Source: Novosphingobium sp. 18050 (lineage in GTDB: Bacteria; Pseudomonadota; Alphaproteobacteria; Sphingomonadales; Sphingomonadaceae). Taken from it: DNA of 64,000 nt. Of the stretch, positions 1 through 8,681 are shown in pieces. The position numbers and the translations under genes were made by a program. The stretch is from assembly GCF_902706195.1 (NCBI RefSeq), contig NZ_CACSJO010000007.1:122890-186889 (forward strand). The letters are read 5' to 3'. The notes beneath the pieces were generated by a model. The model made no database searches. It was not told the origin of the DNA and was given only the letters and a program-made list of their open reading frames with translations. Numbering within the stretch: the stretch's first letter is position 1; each line of letters begins with the position of its first letter.

Positions 1-121
1 GAAACGCCAAATCCGAAGAGTTTTCGTGGTCCTGATAACGGAACATGTGCGATCGCAGTTGAAGCTTTAACCTTATCTGGCTTACGGGTTTCCCCGAAGA
101 CAAACTTCCGATGGAAAATGC

Positions 122-922
122 GTGAGCTGTTTCGCTAAATTGCATGGCCGACGCAGTGGTGCCGGCCGGACGGCGGCGATCTTGTCGCATGGCTTTGGTA
201 CCGACCAGGACGCATGGTTCGCCTTGCGGCCCTGGGTCAAGGAGCGGTTCGACGTCATCTCGTTCGATCTCGCGGGATGCGGACCTGGCGGCGCTGAAAG
301 CTACGACTTCGACCGGCACGGATCTATGTTCGGATATGCTGACGACCTGATCGAACTCATCGATGAGCTCGGAGTGCAAGGCTGCGTCTATATCGGCCAT
401 TCGATGAGCAGCATGATCGGCGCCGCCGCTGCGTGCGCTCGCCCCGAGTTGTTTTCTCGCCTGGTGATGATCGGCGCCTCGCCGAGATACCTGAACGACG
501 ACGGCTATCTTGGCGGGTTCGAACAGGAGGGCCTTGACCAGCTATTCGCGAGCATGGCCGCCAACTTCCAGGCATGGGTCGCCGGCTTTGCGCCGATGGT
601 GGTCGGTGTCGACGACAGCGAGGCGGTTGCCGATTTCTCCCGCACCCTGTTCCAGATGCGGCCGGACATTGCCCTGAACACCTCGCGGACCATCTTTGGA
701 TCCGATATGCGCAATACTGCCCGCCGCGTACCTACGCCCGTGCATTTGATCCAGACCGCTGCCGACGTCGCCGTCCCGCTTCAGGTGGGGGAATGGCTCG
801 CAGCCGCGATGCCGAACGCAACGCTGGACGTTATCGACGCCTCTGGTCACCTTCCACACATCACCGCGCCGAATGAAGTTCGTCGCATTCTTGAGCAAAG
901 ATTGGCAGGGCTCGTATCGTGA
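122..922 (+). CDS. RsbQ-like alpha/beta hydrolase
   Basis: 266-residue alpha/beta hydrolase. The oxyanion-side motif SHGFGTDQ is near residue 22, the nucleophile elbow GHSMS is near residue 93, and the C-terminal catalytic His lies in SGHLPH. HGFG-DQ and GHSMS are typical of RsbQ, which in Bacillus binds a small molecule and activates the PAS domain of RsbP. No ATG lies in frame, so a GTG start is used; the next upstream in-frame stop is at about 68. The stop overlaps the start of the PAS-GGDEF gene by 4 bases, so the two are translationally coupled and probably form one sensing module. The ligand is unknown. Family assignment is secure; the signalling role is inferred from the neighbour. Confidence 0.85.
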   Translation: MSCFAKLHGRRSGAGRTAAILSHGFGTDQDAWFALRPWVKERFDVISFDLAGCGPGGAESYDFDRHGSMFGYADDLIELIDELGVQGCVYIGHSMSSMIGAAAACARPELFSRLVMIGASPRYLNDDGYLGGFEQEGLDQLFASMAANFQAWVAGFAPMVVGVDDSEAVADFSRTLFQMRPDIALNTSRTIFGSDMRNTARRVPTPVHLIQTAADVAVPLQVGEWLAAAMPNATLDVIDASGHLPHITAPNEVRRILEQRLAGLVS

Positions 923-2226
923 CCCCTTCGCCGAACGAGGCCCTGTATGAGCTGTGCGGCTTCGCGAGGGTGGCATGCGAAGCTGATCTGGTCATGGCGC
1001 TGGAGGTCGATGATGCTGGCCGCGCCTCCCCTGTCGCCTCTTCTCCGCCTCATGACTTCAGCAGTTTCAATCTTACGCGAAGCGGCCTGTTCGATATCGA
1101 GTGGTCCGCCATCCCTGACGCTGCAAACAAGTATCGGCTTCCCACGGCTGTGGTCCATGCTTTGCCTGAAATGCCGACGAGCCTCTTGTTCGTGCCGGCG
1201 CCGGTCGAGCATGCGCCCCGGAGCGGCTTACTGCTCTTGTGGACGCGGGCGCCCTCTCCTGCACCTCTGATCGAGCACGTGCGGCTGCTGGCCAGCAGTG
1301 TCGCCAGCACCCTCGCCGCTCGGCGCGAAGCGGTGAGGCAAGTCGCCATGCGCGACCAGTTCAACGATCTCCTGGAAAGCGTCCCGTCGGGCATCGTCCT
1401 GTTCGACGGCGACGGACAAAGCGCCATGATCAACGAGCGTGCGGCCGCACTGCTCGCATGTCGACCGGGATCTCACCGCTCCAGTGAGCTAGCCGCTCCC
1501 ATGCGCGCGCTGCGGGAACGCTGCGCCAATCATGCCGAACTGGAGACCGCTTATGCGGCGCAGGTTGGCAATGTTCACTATGCTGCCACTCAGCACTGGG
1601 TTCTTGGCGAGAGGACATACGAAGTAGACACCCATCCCGTGAGCGGCGACGGGCAGCATGGGCGGATCTGGCTGTTCACCGATGTCACCGCAGAGCTGCG
1701 GATCGCGGCCAAACTGCGGGGTCTGGCCCAGTCGGATCCGTTGACCGGGTTGCCGAACCGGCGTCACTTCGAGGAGCAAGCGGCGCAAATCCTGACGGCC
1801 GCAGTGGCCGCTGAACACACTGTTGCCCTGTTGATGGTGGATGTGGACCACTTCAAGCAGATCAACGACACCCATGGCCATCCGGTGGGTGACGCGGTGC
1901 TGAAGGCAGTGGCAGGACGATGCAGCGATGTCCTGCGCGACGGGGATCTCTTCGCCAGGTTCGGAGGCGAAGAATTTATTGGTCTGCTGACCATCACCAC
2001 GGAGCATGAAGCGGCCGTGATTGCCGAGCGATTGCGGAACGCAATCGCCTACACGCCGGTGCTGATCGGCCAGCTCGCCATCACGGTGTCCGTAAGTGTC
2101 GGCGCGGCTACAACGAGAATGATGAGCGCAACTAGCGGCGAAGTCCTGGAAAGCCTTATAGAGAGCGCCGACGCCGCCCTGTACCGCGCAAAGCAAAACG
2201 GAAGAAATCGCGTCACCATCGCCTAG
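919..2226 (+). CDS. PAS-GGDEF diguanylate cyclase, partner of RsbQ-like hydrolase
   Basis: 435-residue protein. A poorly recognisable N-terminal region (about 1-140) is followed by a PAS-like domain (about 146-260, opening DLLESVPSGIVLFD) and a GGDEF domain (about 268-435). The active-site motif is GGEEF at 349-353. An RxxD inhibitory site (R340, D343) sits five residues before it, so product feedback is expected. Predicted to make cyclic-di-GMP from two GTP in the cytoplasm. The GTG start at 919 lies in the ATGA-like overlap with the upstream hydrolase. RsbQ-type hydrolases are known to pair with PAS domains carrying varied outputs; here the output is a cyclase rather than the RsbP phosphatase. 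Confidence 0.88.
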   Translation: MTPSPNEALYELCGFARVACEADLVMALEVDDAGRASPVASSPPHDFSSFNLTRSGLFDIEWSAIPDAANKYRLPTAVVHALPEMPTSLLFVPAPVEHAPRSGLLLLWTRAPSPAPLIEHVRLLASSVASTLAARREAVRQVAMRDQFNDLLESVPSGIVLFDGDGQSAMINERAAALLACRPGSHRSSELAAPMRALRERCANHAELETAYAAQVGNVHYAATQHWVLGERTYEVDTHPVSGDGQHGRIWLFTDVTAELRIAAKLRGLAQSDPLTGLPNRRHFEEQAAQILTAAVAAEHTVALLMVDVDHFKQINDTHGHPVGDAVLKAVAGRCSDVLRDGDLFARFGGEEFIGLLTITTEHEAAVIAERLRNAIAYTPVLIGQLAITVSVSVGAATTRMMSATSGEVLESLIESADAALYRAKQNGRNRVTIA

Positions 2227-2365
2227 CGGGCGCCAAACGGCACAAAGTTCGACAGCTGCAGTTGCATCGGAGGCAGCCGGCCGTGCGTCACACGCGCTTG
2301 CGTTGCACGGCGGTGGTCGGCAGGAAAACGGGGCCTTTCAGGCATCCTCTCCCAAAACTTTTCAT

Positions 2366-2393
2366 AGCCGGCCCATGTGGCCGGCTTTTTTTT
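2366..2393 (+). terminator. Rho-independent terminator after the cyclase gene
   Basis: Perfect 8-bp stem (AGCCGGCC at 2366-2373, GGCCGGCT at 2379-2386), a 5-base loop and a run of eight T (2386-2393). It lies about 140 bases after the GGDEF stop and ends the hydrolase-cyclase operon. Confidence 0.9.
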
Positions 2394-2462
2394 GGTCCGC
2401 CAAGCGCCATTGTGAATGGCGACATCGTGACATCGCGGACGTGACGTCGAACAGGGAGATTT

Positions 2463-2639
2463 ATGGAAATGAACGAGACGCTAACCGGCACTGTTTTGCA
2501 CGTAATCGAACGAACACCACATTGGGTGCGGCACGATCTGGAATCCAAAGACGCGGCAATTCGGGTCCGCGCAGAAGAAACCCTTGCCGCAATGATCGCC
2601 GCCGCGCTCGACGAGGTTAATGCGCCTCAGGCGAGCTGA
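2463..2639 (+). CDS. Small DUF6771-like protein
   Basis: 58-residue protein starting at ATG 2463 behind GGGAG. The core reads ERTPHWVRHDLESKD followed by [14 protein letters not shown]. This matches, from memory, the small DUF6771 proteins common in sphingomonads (pattern WVRHDL...KD...RAEETLAAMI). Function is unknown. It has no signal peptide or membrane segment and is probably helical. It stands alone, between the terminator at 2366 and the convergent GH130-like gene. The 286 bases after it show nothing recognisable. Confidence 0.65.
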   Translation: MEMNETLTGTVLHVIERTPHWVRHDLESKDAAIRVRAEETLAAMIAAALDEVNAPQAS

Positions 2640-2926
2640 TCGTCTGATCGGCCCTTCTGCCGAAAGGTACCTTGGACACTAGGCGCGTCGTTGCCGGCGC
2701 CGCAGGCACGCGCAACTCAGCTCGAGCGTCGCGGATACCCCGTAATCCTCCCCGCAAGCGATAGCTCATGACTCCCGGGCCGACAGTGCCTTGCTGACAA
2801 AGTCGAGACCCTATCGCAGCCGGCGGGATCGACGGTGCCGCCGAAGGGTCACGAGCTCGTGGAAAGGCCGAAATCGCCGTTGGTCGTCGATGGGGCAATC
2901 ACTACGTCAGTCAACTCTCGTCCGTC

Positions 2927-4066
2927 TCACGGCGCAAACCTGCTCTTCGGTATATGCGTAATGCGACAGGCAAGATCGGCTTCGCCGGAGGCGACGACAT
3001 AGTGATCTCCCCCGTCCGCGATCCCCGTGGTGAAGACGACATCACGAACATACATCTGATGTTCGAGCGGCCGGGTCAGCTCGGCGTTTGCCTCAAGCAG
3101 CGGGACATGACCGGTGCGGAGCACGATGCTGGGATCGTCTGCGTCCAGGATCGACCAGTACGTTCGATAGATCCCGACGATCTCCTTTGGCTCTACGCCA
3201 TGCCAGAGGGTCAGCCATCCGCCAGCTTCGATGCCTCGCGTGAGTACCGGAGGGCTGCCGCCGCCCATCCGGGCAGTTGCGAGAGTAGCGGCATGCGGAC
3301 GGATGCCAGGCCTGGCATGCGGTTTCCAAAACAAGGCATCTGGCGAATGAGCAAGATTGATCGAGGGGCCAGCACGCCATTCGCTGCCGGGCGGATAGGC
3401 GAAATAGAGATCGCCCAGCGGCCGCGTCTGCGCCCAGTAATGGCCATCGATCAGCCCTTCGAAGATCAGCATGTCCTTGTTCTGGTGGTCGAGCACGATA
3501 TCCGCGAAGGTCCAGTCGAGCCCATTGTCGGAAGTGTAGAGCGTCGTCGAGTGGCGCTCCGGGCTGACCGAACATGTGGTCATCAGCCAACGTTCGCCGA
3601 CTTTGCTGATCCGCGCGTCCTCGACGCCGTAGCACTGCAGGCTGTTGCCTGGGCCGATCGCCCGGTCGTAATGGATCGCGACCCGTTCGGTGCCGTCCGG
3701 CGTGAGCTCGACCGGCAGAAGCCATGACAGAGAGGTCAGCGCCATGATCTTCCACCCCCCGCTACGCAGCATGAACTTGCGCGGATCGGCAGTGTCGACA
3801 TGCTCCAGCGGCCACGCATCCAGCACGAACCGACCGCCATTCCCGTCCTCCCAGCGAATCGCATGGATGTGGTTGTCGAAGATCGGCTGGCGGAGGGCCT
3901 CGGCCACGCGCACCATCATCAGCAGATTGCCGTTGGGCAGCCGCGTGAGGGCAGGGTTGAAGGCGCCCAGCACATAGGTCTCGGCATCGAGATGTCCCGC
4001 CAAAGGCGAGCGTCCCAGATCGATATCGTCCGGGACCAGAACGAGCTTGTCGATGGCGTACCTCAT
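2927..4066 (-). CDS. GH130-like glycosidase/phosphorylase family protein
   Basis: 379-residue five-bladed beta-propeller-type protein. NPALTRLPNGNLLMMVRV near residue 38, GVEDARISKVGERWLMT near residue 148 and GGGSPPVLT near residue 269 resemble the conserved segments of GH130 mannoside phosphorylases, where E-D-A-R contributes catalytic and phosphate-site residues. No signal peptide, so probably cytoplasmic. The substrate is uncertain; GH130 enzymes usually act on beta-mannosides with phosphate. It lies 82 bases downstream of the 754-residue gene and is probably cotranscribed with it, suggesting a stress-linked carbohydrate function. Confidence 0.75.
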   Translation of the reverse strand: MRYAIDKLVLVPDDIDLGRSPLAGHLDAETYVLGAFNPALTRLPNGNLLMMVRVAEALRQPIFDNHIHAIRWEDGNGGRFVLDAWPLEHVDTADPRKFMLRSGGWKIMALTSLSWLLPVELTPDGTERVAIHYDRAIGPGNSLQCYGVEDARISKVGERWLMTTCSVSPERHSTTLYTSDNGLDWTFADIVLDHQNKDMLIFEGLIDGHYWAQTRPLGDLYFAYPPGSEWRAGPSINLAHSPDALFWKPHARPGIRPHAATLATARMGGGSPPVLTRGIEAGGWLTLWHGVEPKEIVGIYRTYWSILDADDPSIVLRTGHVPLLEANAELTRPLEHQMYVRDVVFTTGIADGGDHYVVASGEADLACRITHIPKSRFAP

Positions 4067-4148
4067 TCCTGCTCCTCACCGCGCGGAGTGATGATCGCCT
4101 TTAGGCCGTCGAGCCTGAGATGTTGCGTATGCGCATCGGAGACCCCGC

Positions 4149-6413
4149 TCATGCGTCATGCCCCTCGTCGTTCCAGGTTATGGTCAGCCGGCCGCTTGCC
4201 GGAACGTTGAAATCAATGCGGTCGGTGCCATGAGGCTTTCCTCGCAGGACGTCACCCCCCGCGCCGACCACTTTGACGCGCGGAAGGGTCGCGCGTCTCT
4301 CACGAATGAAATTGAGCGCGGCCTGGCACGTCTCGCCCCCATCGAGGACAATGCTGAGTGACCGGTCGCCGATCCGCTCGGCGCCGCGGATGAAGTGGTC
4401 GCAGAAGATTTTGAACGGCGCCCCTTCAACTGTGTGGAAACTGCGGGTGGCAAACACTAGCGCGGCGCCTGCGCCGTATATCTCCTGCCCGACCTGCCCC
4501 GGACACTGTCCGTCAGGATAGAGATCCTCGAGGGGAAACGACAGCTTGCGGTCGATGTGGCCATTGCGGTTTTCAGTGGCGAGGATGTCGGCGGGCAGCG
4601 CATCCGGGTAATAGTACCAGGCGCGGTCGAGCGCGTACTTGCAGTATTCCGCGACGAGCATGCGCACTGCGGGATCCAGGTCGGGCCCGCTGTCGTCGAG
4701 ATAGGCGGCGAACGCCGTGAAGGCGTCGAAGCACTCGTAGATAGCCATGTAAGGAGCATCCTGCAGGCAGGTCGCCCCAAGGAAGTTCTTGTAGTGGACT
4801 GCGTGCTCGAGCCGGCTTTCCCATATTTCGCAGTTGTGGAAGAAGCTCGCGAGATAGACATAGCTCTGCTCGGCGTAGACCACGTCGTTGGTGATGCGAT
4901 AGAGCCGCATGCATGCTGCCGCACCCCAAGCAGTAAGGTTTGCCTGATAGTTCAGGTTGAAGCGCATCCCCATCGCGGCGTCGATCGCCCGCTTCGCTTC
5001 ATCCAGGAACCGCGGATCGGCGGTCAGTTCGTGGGCCTGCAGCATGATCTGGGCATAGAGGCCGCCGACGTCGGTCTGGCCGCGATCGTCATTGGCTGTG
5101 GCGGTAATGACGGAAAAATCCGTCACATCGTACTGAATCGGCCACTTGTAGTCGAAATGCCGCGCGGCGGAGATGCCGAAATCGATGCATTCCAGGAACA
5201 GTTTTTCGGAGGGCTTGTCTCCCGCCAGAGCCATCCGCGCGAGGTTGAGCATGGGGTGGTACAGATACCAGCTGTCGACGGCGTTTGCGTCCTTGTCGTC
5301 GCCGACATTTGGCAAGTATCGGCGCAGCGCCTTGAGCTTCGGATCGTAAAAGCGGCGCAGACCGGCGCGCAGTTCGGCTTCCAGAGGATGGGCCTCACCG
5401 CTCCAGCGCCCCCAGTCGAAGACGGCGGCGAGCACCGACACCTGTACCATGGAATCCGGATATTCGCTCGCCGTGTAGGGATGCACATAGCGATGCCCGT
5501 AGTGCCGGATCGTCGCTTCGGGAGCCTTGTCCAGATCGACAAGCGTTCGCTCTGCCCGTTCGATCCAGTCCCGGTACTCTGTTTGGGGTAGCGCAATCAG
5601 CTTGTAGGCCTCGCCCAGCATTTGCAGGAACTGGCGGGCGGACTCGCGCTCGTGCGGCGGGGCGTGATGGCGGAACACCACGATCGCATCGGACAACGTG
5701 ACTTCCACCCCGGCCTGCAGCGGCGCCGACGGCGGCGTGCCGGACTGCGCGGGCGTAGGCGGCAGGTAGCCCAGCTCGGGCCACAGCCCACCCACCGCTC
5801 CGTCCGGACTGGTCTTGGTTGCCCGGTAATAGTCGTTCATCGCCGTGAGATTCTGGAAGTACAGAACGTTGCCGAAAGCGGGTTTGTCGATCCGAAAATA
5901 GAGGACGCCGCTGTTTAGCCCGCGCTGCGCCGCCTCGACATGGCCTTCGGCACCGAGCGGATCGTCGTCGCCATCTAGAGGATAGAGGTCGCGAGGCAGG
6001 AATGGGATCAACGTCGGCGTCGATGGCGTGAATTGCACCGTAACCCTGATGTGTTCGAGCGCGTCTCCCCCCGTTGCCACCATGATCCTATGTTGCCCCA
6101 GCACGCTGTCGAGCCGCAGGCGCACCGCTTCCTTCGCCCGGGCTTTTTCGCAGGTGCACTCGGACGGCGCGCCCAGGTATGCCGCGCGTAGCGCGATGCC
6201 GCCTGCGCCCGGCCGCCGGACCATCACCCAGAGCGAGTCTCGCGACTTCAGGACCTCACCCACCAGCTCGCCGAATGCGAACGTTGCCACGCTCTTCCCT
6301 TCGCCATCGGCGAGGATTTGCCGAAGCGCGGAAACGTACGGACTGGCGGGACTGACCCGCTTCGCGATCGCGCCGCTTGAGGGAAGCCGCGTCTTTCTGG
6401 CGATGTTAGTCAT
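4149..6413 (-). CDS. Large putative six-hairpin (alpha/alpha barrel) protein
   Basis: 754-residue protein with no signal peptide. The first 250 residues look beta-rich. The rest is rich in aromatic helical segments (e.g. DSWYLYHPMLNLARMAL, VGGLYAQIMLQAHEL, YKNFLGATCLQDAPYMAIYE) of the type seen in six-hairpin glycosidases and lyases. The short C-terminal tail is beta-like. I do not recognise a characterised family. Its place ahead of a GH130-like gene supports a role in glycan or glucoside breakdown or remodelling. An EcfG-like promoter lies 40-70 bases upstream of the ATG, so general-stress expression is likely. Confidence 0.6.
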   Translation of the reverse strand: MTNIARKTRLPSSGAIAKRVSPASPYVSALRQILADGEGKSVATFAFGELVGEVLKSRDSLWVMVRRPGAGGIALRAAYLGAPSECTCEKARAKEAVRLRLDSVLGQHRIMVATGGDALEHIRVTVQFTPSTPTLIPFLPRDLYPLDGDDDPLGAEGHVEAAQRGLNSGVLYFRIDKPAFGNVLYFQNLTAMNDYYRATKTSPDGAVGGLWPELGYLPPTPAQSGTPPSAPLQAGVEVTLSDAIVVFRHHAPPHERESARQFLQMLGEAYKLIALPQTEYRDWIERAERTLVDLDKAPEATIRHYGHRYVHPYTASEYPDSMVQVSVLAAVFDWGRWSGEAHPLEAELRAGLRRFYDPKLKALRRYLPNVGDDKDANAVDSWYLYHPMLNLARMALAGDKPSEKLFLECIDFGISAARHFDYKWPIQYDVTDFSVITATANDDRGQTDVGGLYAQIMLQAHELTADPRFLDEAKRAIDAAMGMRFNLNYQANLTAWGAAACMRLYRITNDVVYAEQSYVYLASFFHNCEIWESRLEHAVHYKNFLGATCLQDAPYMAIYECFDAFTAFAAYLDDSGPDLDPAVRMLVAEYCKYALDRAWYYYPDALPADILATENRNGHIDRKLSFPLEDLYPDGQCPGQVGQEIYGAGAALVFATRSFHTVEGAPFKIFCDHFIRGAERIGDRSLSIVLDGGETCQAALNFIRERRATLPRVKVVGAGGDVLRGKPHGTDRIDFNVPASGRLTITWNDEGHDA

Positions 6414-6455
6414 GAAGCTTCAATCCCCGAGGAACTGCTGATGCTGGCGGGGGAT

Positions 6456-6480
6456 AACGATTGGACAGGGGAGCCGTTCC
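6456..6480 (-). promoter_or_regulatory. EcfG-type general stress promoter
   Basis: On the minus strand: GGAAC (complement of 6476-6480), a 16-base spacer, then CGTT (complement of 6456-6459). This is an exact match to the alphaproteobacterial EcfG consensus GGAAC-N16/17-CGTT. A start site near 6449 gives a leader of about 36 bases for the 754-residue gene. Confidence 0.7.
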
Positions 6481-6699
6481 GCTACGGTGGATATCGCTTC
6501 CGCTGCGATCAGCCAAGCATCCACAATACCTGGACCAGCCTCTCGGGAGCCCCAAGCCTAGGTCCGCTGCAGCGCCAGAAACAGTCTGGAAACCGTTCAG
6601 AACCTGGGATTGATGGTACCGGTTGACTGCGGGGCTTCGGCACGTGGCGTCTTTCTCGATCGAAGAAGCGAGCGGGTTGTGGAAAGAACGCAACATTCT

Positions 6700-6724
6700 G
6701 GAACGGAGCCTCGCCTGTGCTGTT
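6700..6724 (+). promoter_or_regulatory. EcfG-type general stress promoter
   Basis: GGAAC (6700-6704), a 16-base spacer, TGTT (6721-6724). One mismatch to the CGTT -10 element. It lies about 30 bases before the start of the small hydrophilic protein. Confidence 0.6.
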
Positions 6725-6754
6725 GCGAGATCACATTCAGCAAAAGGTATGGCA

Positions 6755-6976
6755 ATGGACAACGACAACAAACGCAGCCGCCAGGATAAGGCGCATGGCG
6801 ATGATAAGAACGAGGAAAGGCTCAATCCCGGCATGAACTCCGAGGGTGCCGGCGGGGCGGGGGCAGACCGGACCAAGCCGCGCGATGGCGGAGCGGCTGA
6901 GAAATTTCCACTCGACAGCACCGACCGCGAGCAAGCCGGTAACCAGAGAGATCCGAAGCATCGGAGCGAAGACTAA
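6755..6976 (+). CDS. Small disordered hydrophilic protein
   Basis: 73-residue, highly charged protein (MDNDNKRSRQDK..., ending PKHRSED) with almost no hydrophobic residues, so probably disordered. ATG 6755 is chosen because AAAAGG (6742-6747) sits 7 bases upstream; ATG 6749 is an alternative two codons earlier. The composition resembles small hydrophilic stress proteins of sphingomonads, but I recognise no named family. The EcfG-like promoter just upstream supports expression in the general stress response. Confidence 0.6.
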   Translation: MDNDNKRSRQDKAHGDDKNEERLNPGMNSEGAGGAGADRTKPRDGGAAEKFPLDSTDREQAGNQRDPKHRSED

Positions 6977-7026
6977 CGGCGTGGTGCCCGCTGTGGAATT
7001 TTTTGTCGTCTTTCCTTGGAAAGGTG

Positions 7027-7054
7027 CTTGAAAGGATAGCGCGCTCGCCTAGCT
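7027..7054 (+). promoter_or_regulatory. RpoH (sigma-32) heat-shock promoter of hsp20
   Basis: CTTG at 7027-7030 (extended CTTGAAA), 17-base spacer, CCTAGCT at 7048-7054. This fits the alphaproteobacterial RpoH consensus CTTG-N17/18-CYTATNT at all positions but one. The start site near 7061 leaves a leader of about 100 bases before the hsp20 GTG. Confidence 0.65.
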
Positions 7055-7060
7055 AATCAG

Positions 7061-7159
7061 GGCCGGACGCCTGTCAGGGTCCGGTGGACCAGGAGGGCAC
7101 CGGCTCTTTGAGTTCCGGTGCATCTCAAGTCTGAATTGCTTCATCAGGAGGATTTGGAA
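7061..7159 (+). promoter_or_regulatory. ROSE-like RNA thermometer leader
   Basis: The leader contains successive hairpins: GGTCC/GGACC (7078-7082/7086-7090) and a 7-bp stem GCACCGG/CCGGTGC (7097-7103/7115-7121). They are followed by TTGCT (7136-7140) facing the strong Shine-Dalgarno AGGAGG (7146-7151). ROSE elements of alphaproteobacterial hsp20 genes combine stacked hairpins with a U-U/C-G-C-U anti-Shine-Dalgarno that melts on heating. The architecture fits; thermosensing is inferred. Confidence 0.5.
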
Positions 7160-7247
7160 GTGAGAACGAACTTTGATTTTGCTCCGTATCGCCGGTCGAC
7201 GGTGGGCTTCGATCGCTTATTCGATCTTCTGGAAACCGGATCTCGTG
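7160..7247 (+). pseudogene. hsp20 5' part, interrupted by an IS256-family element
   Basis: GTG start at 7160, 8 bases after AGGAGG. It encodes about 29 residues (MRTNFDFAPYRRSTVGFDRL...), the N-terminal region of a small heat shock protein, and is then broken by the IS at 7248. Reading into the IS, translation stops after about 39 codons. Removing the IS and one copy of the target duplication restores an uninterrupted 158-residue Hsp20 frame with the segment at 8682-9070. The heat-shock promoter and thermometer leader remain attached to this dead fragment. Confidence 0.85.
7240..7247. repeat. Target site duplication, left copy
   Basis: ATCTCGTG, identical to 8674-8681 on the far side of the IS256-family element. 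It marks the insertion point inside hsp20. Confidence 0.92.
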
Positions 7248-8673
7248 GATCGTGTCCCGCGGAGTGGTGTAGGTTGTGAGGGTAGCGAAGCTGACCGGGC
7301 GCGCGCTCACCAATAAAGCGCTGTAGCGGCCGGTCAGTTTCGCGGGTGGCCATCGGCGAACTTTGGATAAGCTTGGGTTGCGAAACTCAACTTACGGAGA
7401 CACCGATGACCAAGGACATGATGGACGTACAGGCCTTGATTGGAAAGACGGCTGATGGCGATTTTCTGCGCGAGATGATCGGCTTTGCGGCGCAGCGGCT
7501 GATGGAGATGGAGGTCGGGGACCGCACAGGCGCGGCGTACGGCGAGAAGGATCCGGAACGCGTCGCTCAGCGCAACGGCTACCGTGAGCGGGACTGGGAG
7601 ACTCGGGCCGGCACGGTGGAGCTGCGGATTCCAAAGCTGCGCAAAGGCACCTACTTTCCTGGGTTTCTGGAACCGCGCCGGATGGCGGAGAAGGCACTGA
7701 CCGCCGTCATTCAAGAGGCGTATATCCAAGGGATTTCGACACGATCAGTCGACGAACTGGTCAAAGCCATGGGCATGAGCGGCATCTCAAAGAGCCAAGT
7801 GAGCCGGCTGTGTGAAGAAATCGACGTCCGCGTAAAAGCATTCCTCGATCGGCCAATCGAGGGCGACTGGCCTTACGTCTGGCTGGATGCCACCTACATC
7901 AAGGTTCGCCGCGCTGGCCGGATCGTATCGGTTGCCGTGATCATCGCGGTCGGCGTGAACAGCGACGGCCGCCGCGAGGTGCTTGGCATGACGATCGGCC
8001 ACTCCGAGGCCGAGGTCTTCTGGACCGAGTTCCTGCGCAGTCTGGCCCGGCGGGGCCTGCGCGGCGTGAAGCTGGTGATCTCGGATGCCCATGAGGGCAT
8101 CAAGGCGTCTGTCGCCAAGGTCTTGAGCGCCACCTGGCAGCGGTGCCGTGTCCACTTCATGCGCAATGCCTTGGCACACGCCGGCAAGAGTGGCCGCCGC
8201 GTCGTCTCGGCGTTCATCGCCACAGCCTTTGCCCAGGACACACCCGAAACGGCGAAAAGCCAGTGGCGCTCGGTCGCAGATCAGCTGCGGTCTTCCGTCC
8301 CGAAGCTGTCCGCTCTGATGGATAGCGCCGAGGAGGATGTCCTAGCGTACATGACATTCCCAACCCAGCATCGCACCAAGCTTCATTCCAACAACCCCAT
8401 CGAGCGCCTCAATGGCGAGATCAAGCGCCGGACAGAGGTGGTCGGGATATTCCCCAACGAAGAAGCCATAACCCGGCTCGTCGGCGCTATCCTGCTGGAA
8501 CAGAACGATGAATGGGCAGTCCAGCGCTCCCGCTACATGACGCTTGAGAGCGTCGCGGGATTGAGCGATAACAGCGTCATCACGTTGCCCAACATGGCAG
8601 CCTGATCAACCCGGCTGGCCGGAGATCGACGTGGCCGCGCCCTCGATCCTACACCACGCAATGGGACACGATC
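7248..8673 (+). mobile_element. IS256-family insertion sequence, complete
   Basis: 1426-bp element bounded by 26-bp imperfect inverted repeats (7248-7273 and 8648-8673): both begin GATCGTGTCCC and end GTGGTGTAGG, differing in the middle five bases. It is flanked by an exact 8-bp direct repeat ATCTCGTG (7240-7247 and 8674-8681), the target duplication size of this family. It carries one transposase gene. Intact ends, duplication and reading frame indicate a recent insertion. Confidence 0.93.
7406..8605 (+). CDS. IS256-family (mutator type) transposase
   Basis: 399-residue transposase. ATG 7406 follows CGGAG. The DDE residues are visible: D in [12 protein letters not shown] in LVISDAHEG, and E in [14 protein letters not shown]. 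An N-terminal helical DNA-binding region precedes the catalytic core. The length is normal for the family and the frame is intact, so the element may be active. It lies within the inverted repeats at 7248-8673. Confidence 0.95.
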   Translation: MTKDMMDVQALIGKTADGDFLREMIGFAAQRLMEMEVGDRTGAAYGEKDPERVAQRNGYRERDWETRAGTVELRIPKLRKGTYFPGFLEPRRMAEKALTAVIQEAYIQGISTRSVDELVKAMGMSGISKSQVSRLCEEIDVRVKAFLDRPIEGDWPYVWLDATYIKVRRAGRIVSVAVIIAVGVNSDGRREVLGMTIGHSEAEVFWTEFLRSLARRGLRGVKLVISDAHEGIKASVAKVLSATWQRCRVHFMRNALAHAGKSGRRVVSAFIATAFAQDTPETAKSQWRSVADQLRSSVPKLSALMDSAEEDVLAYMTFPTQHRTKLHSNNPIERLNGEIKRRTEVVGIFPNEEAITRLVGAILLEQNDEWAVQRSRYMTLESVAGLSDNSVITLPNMAA

Positions 8674-8681
8674 ATCTCGTG
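8674..8681. repeat. Target site duplication, right copy
   Basis: ATCTCGTG, directly after the right inverted repeat of the IS256-family element. Exact copy of 7240-7247. Confidence 0.92.
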
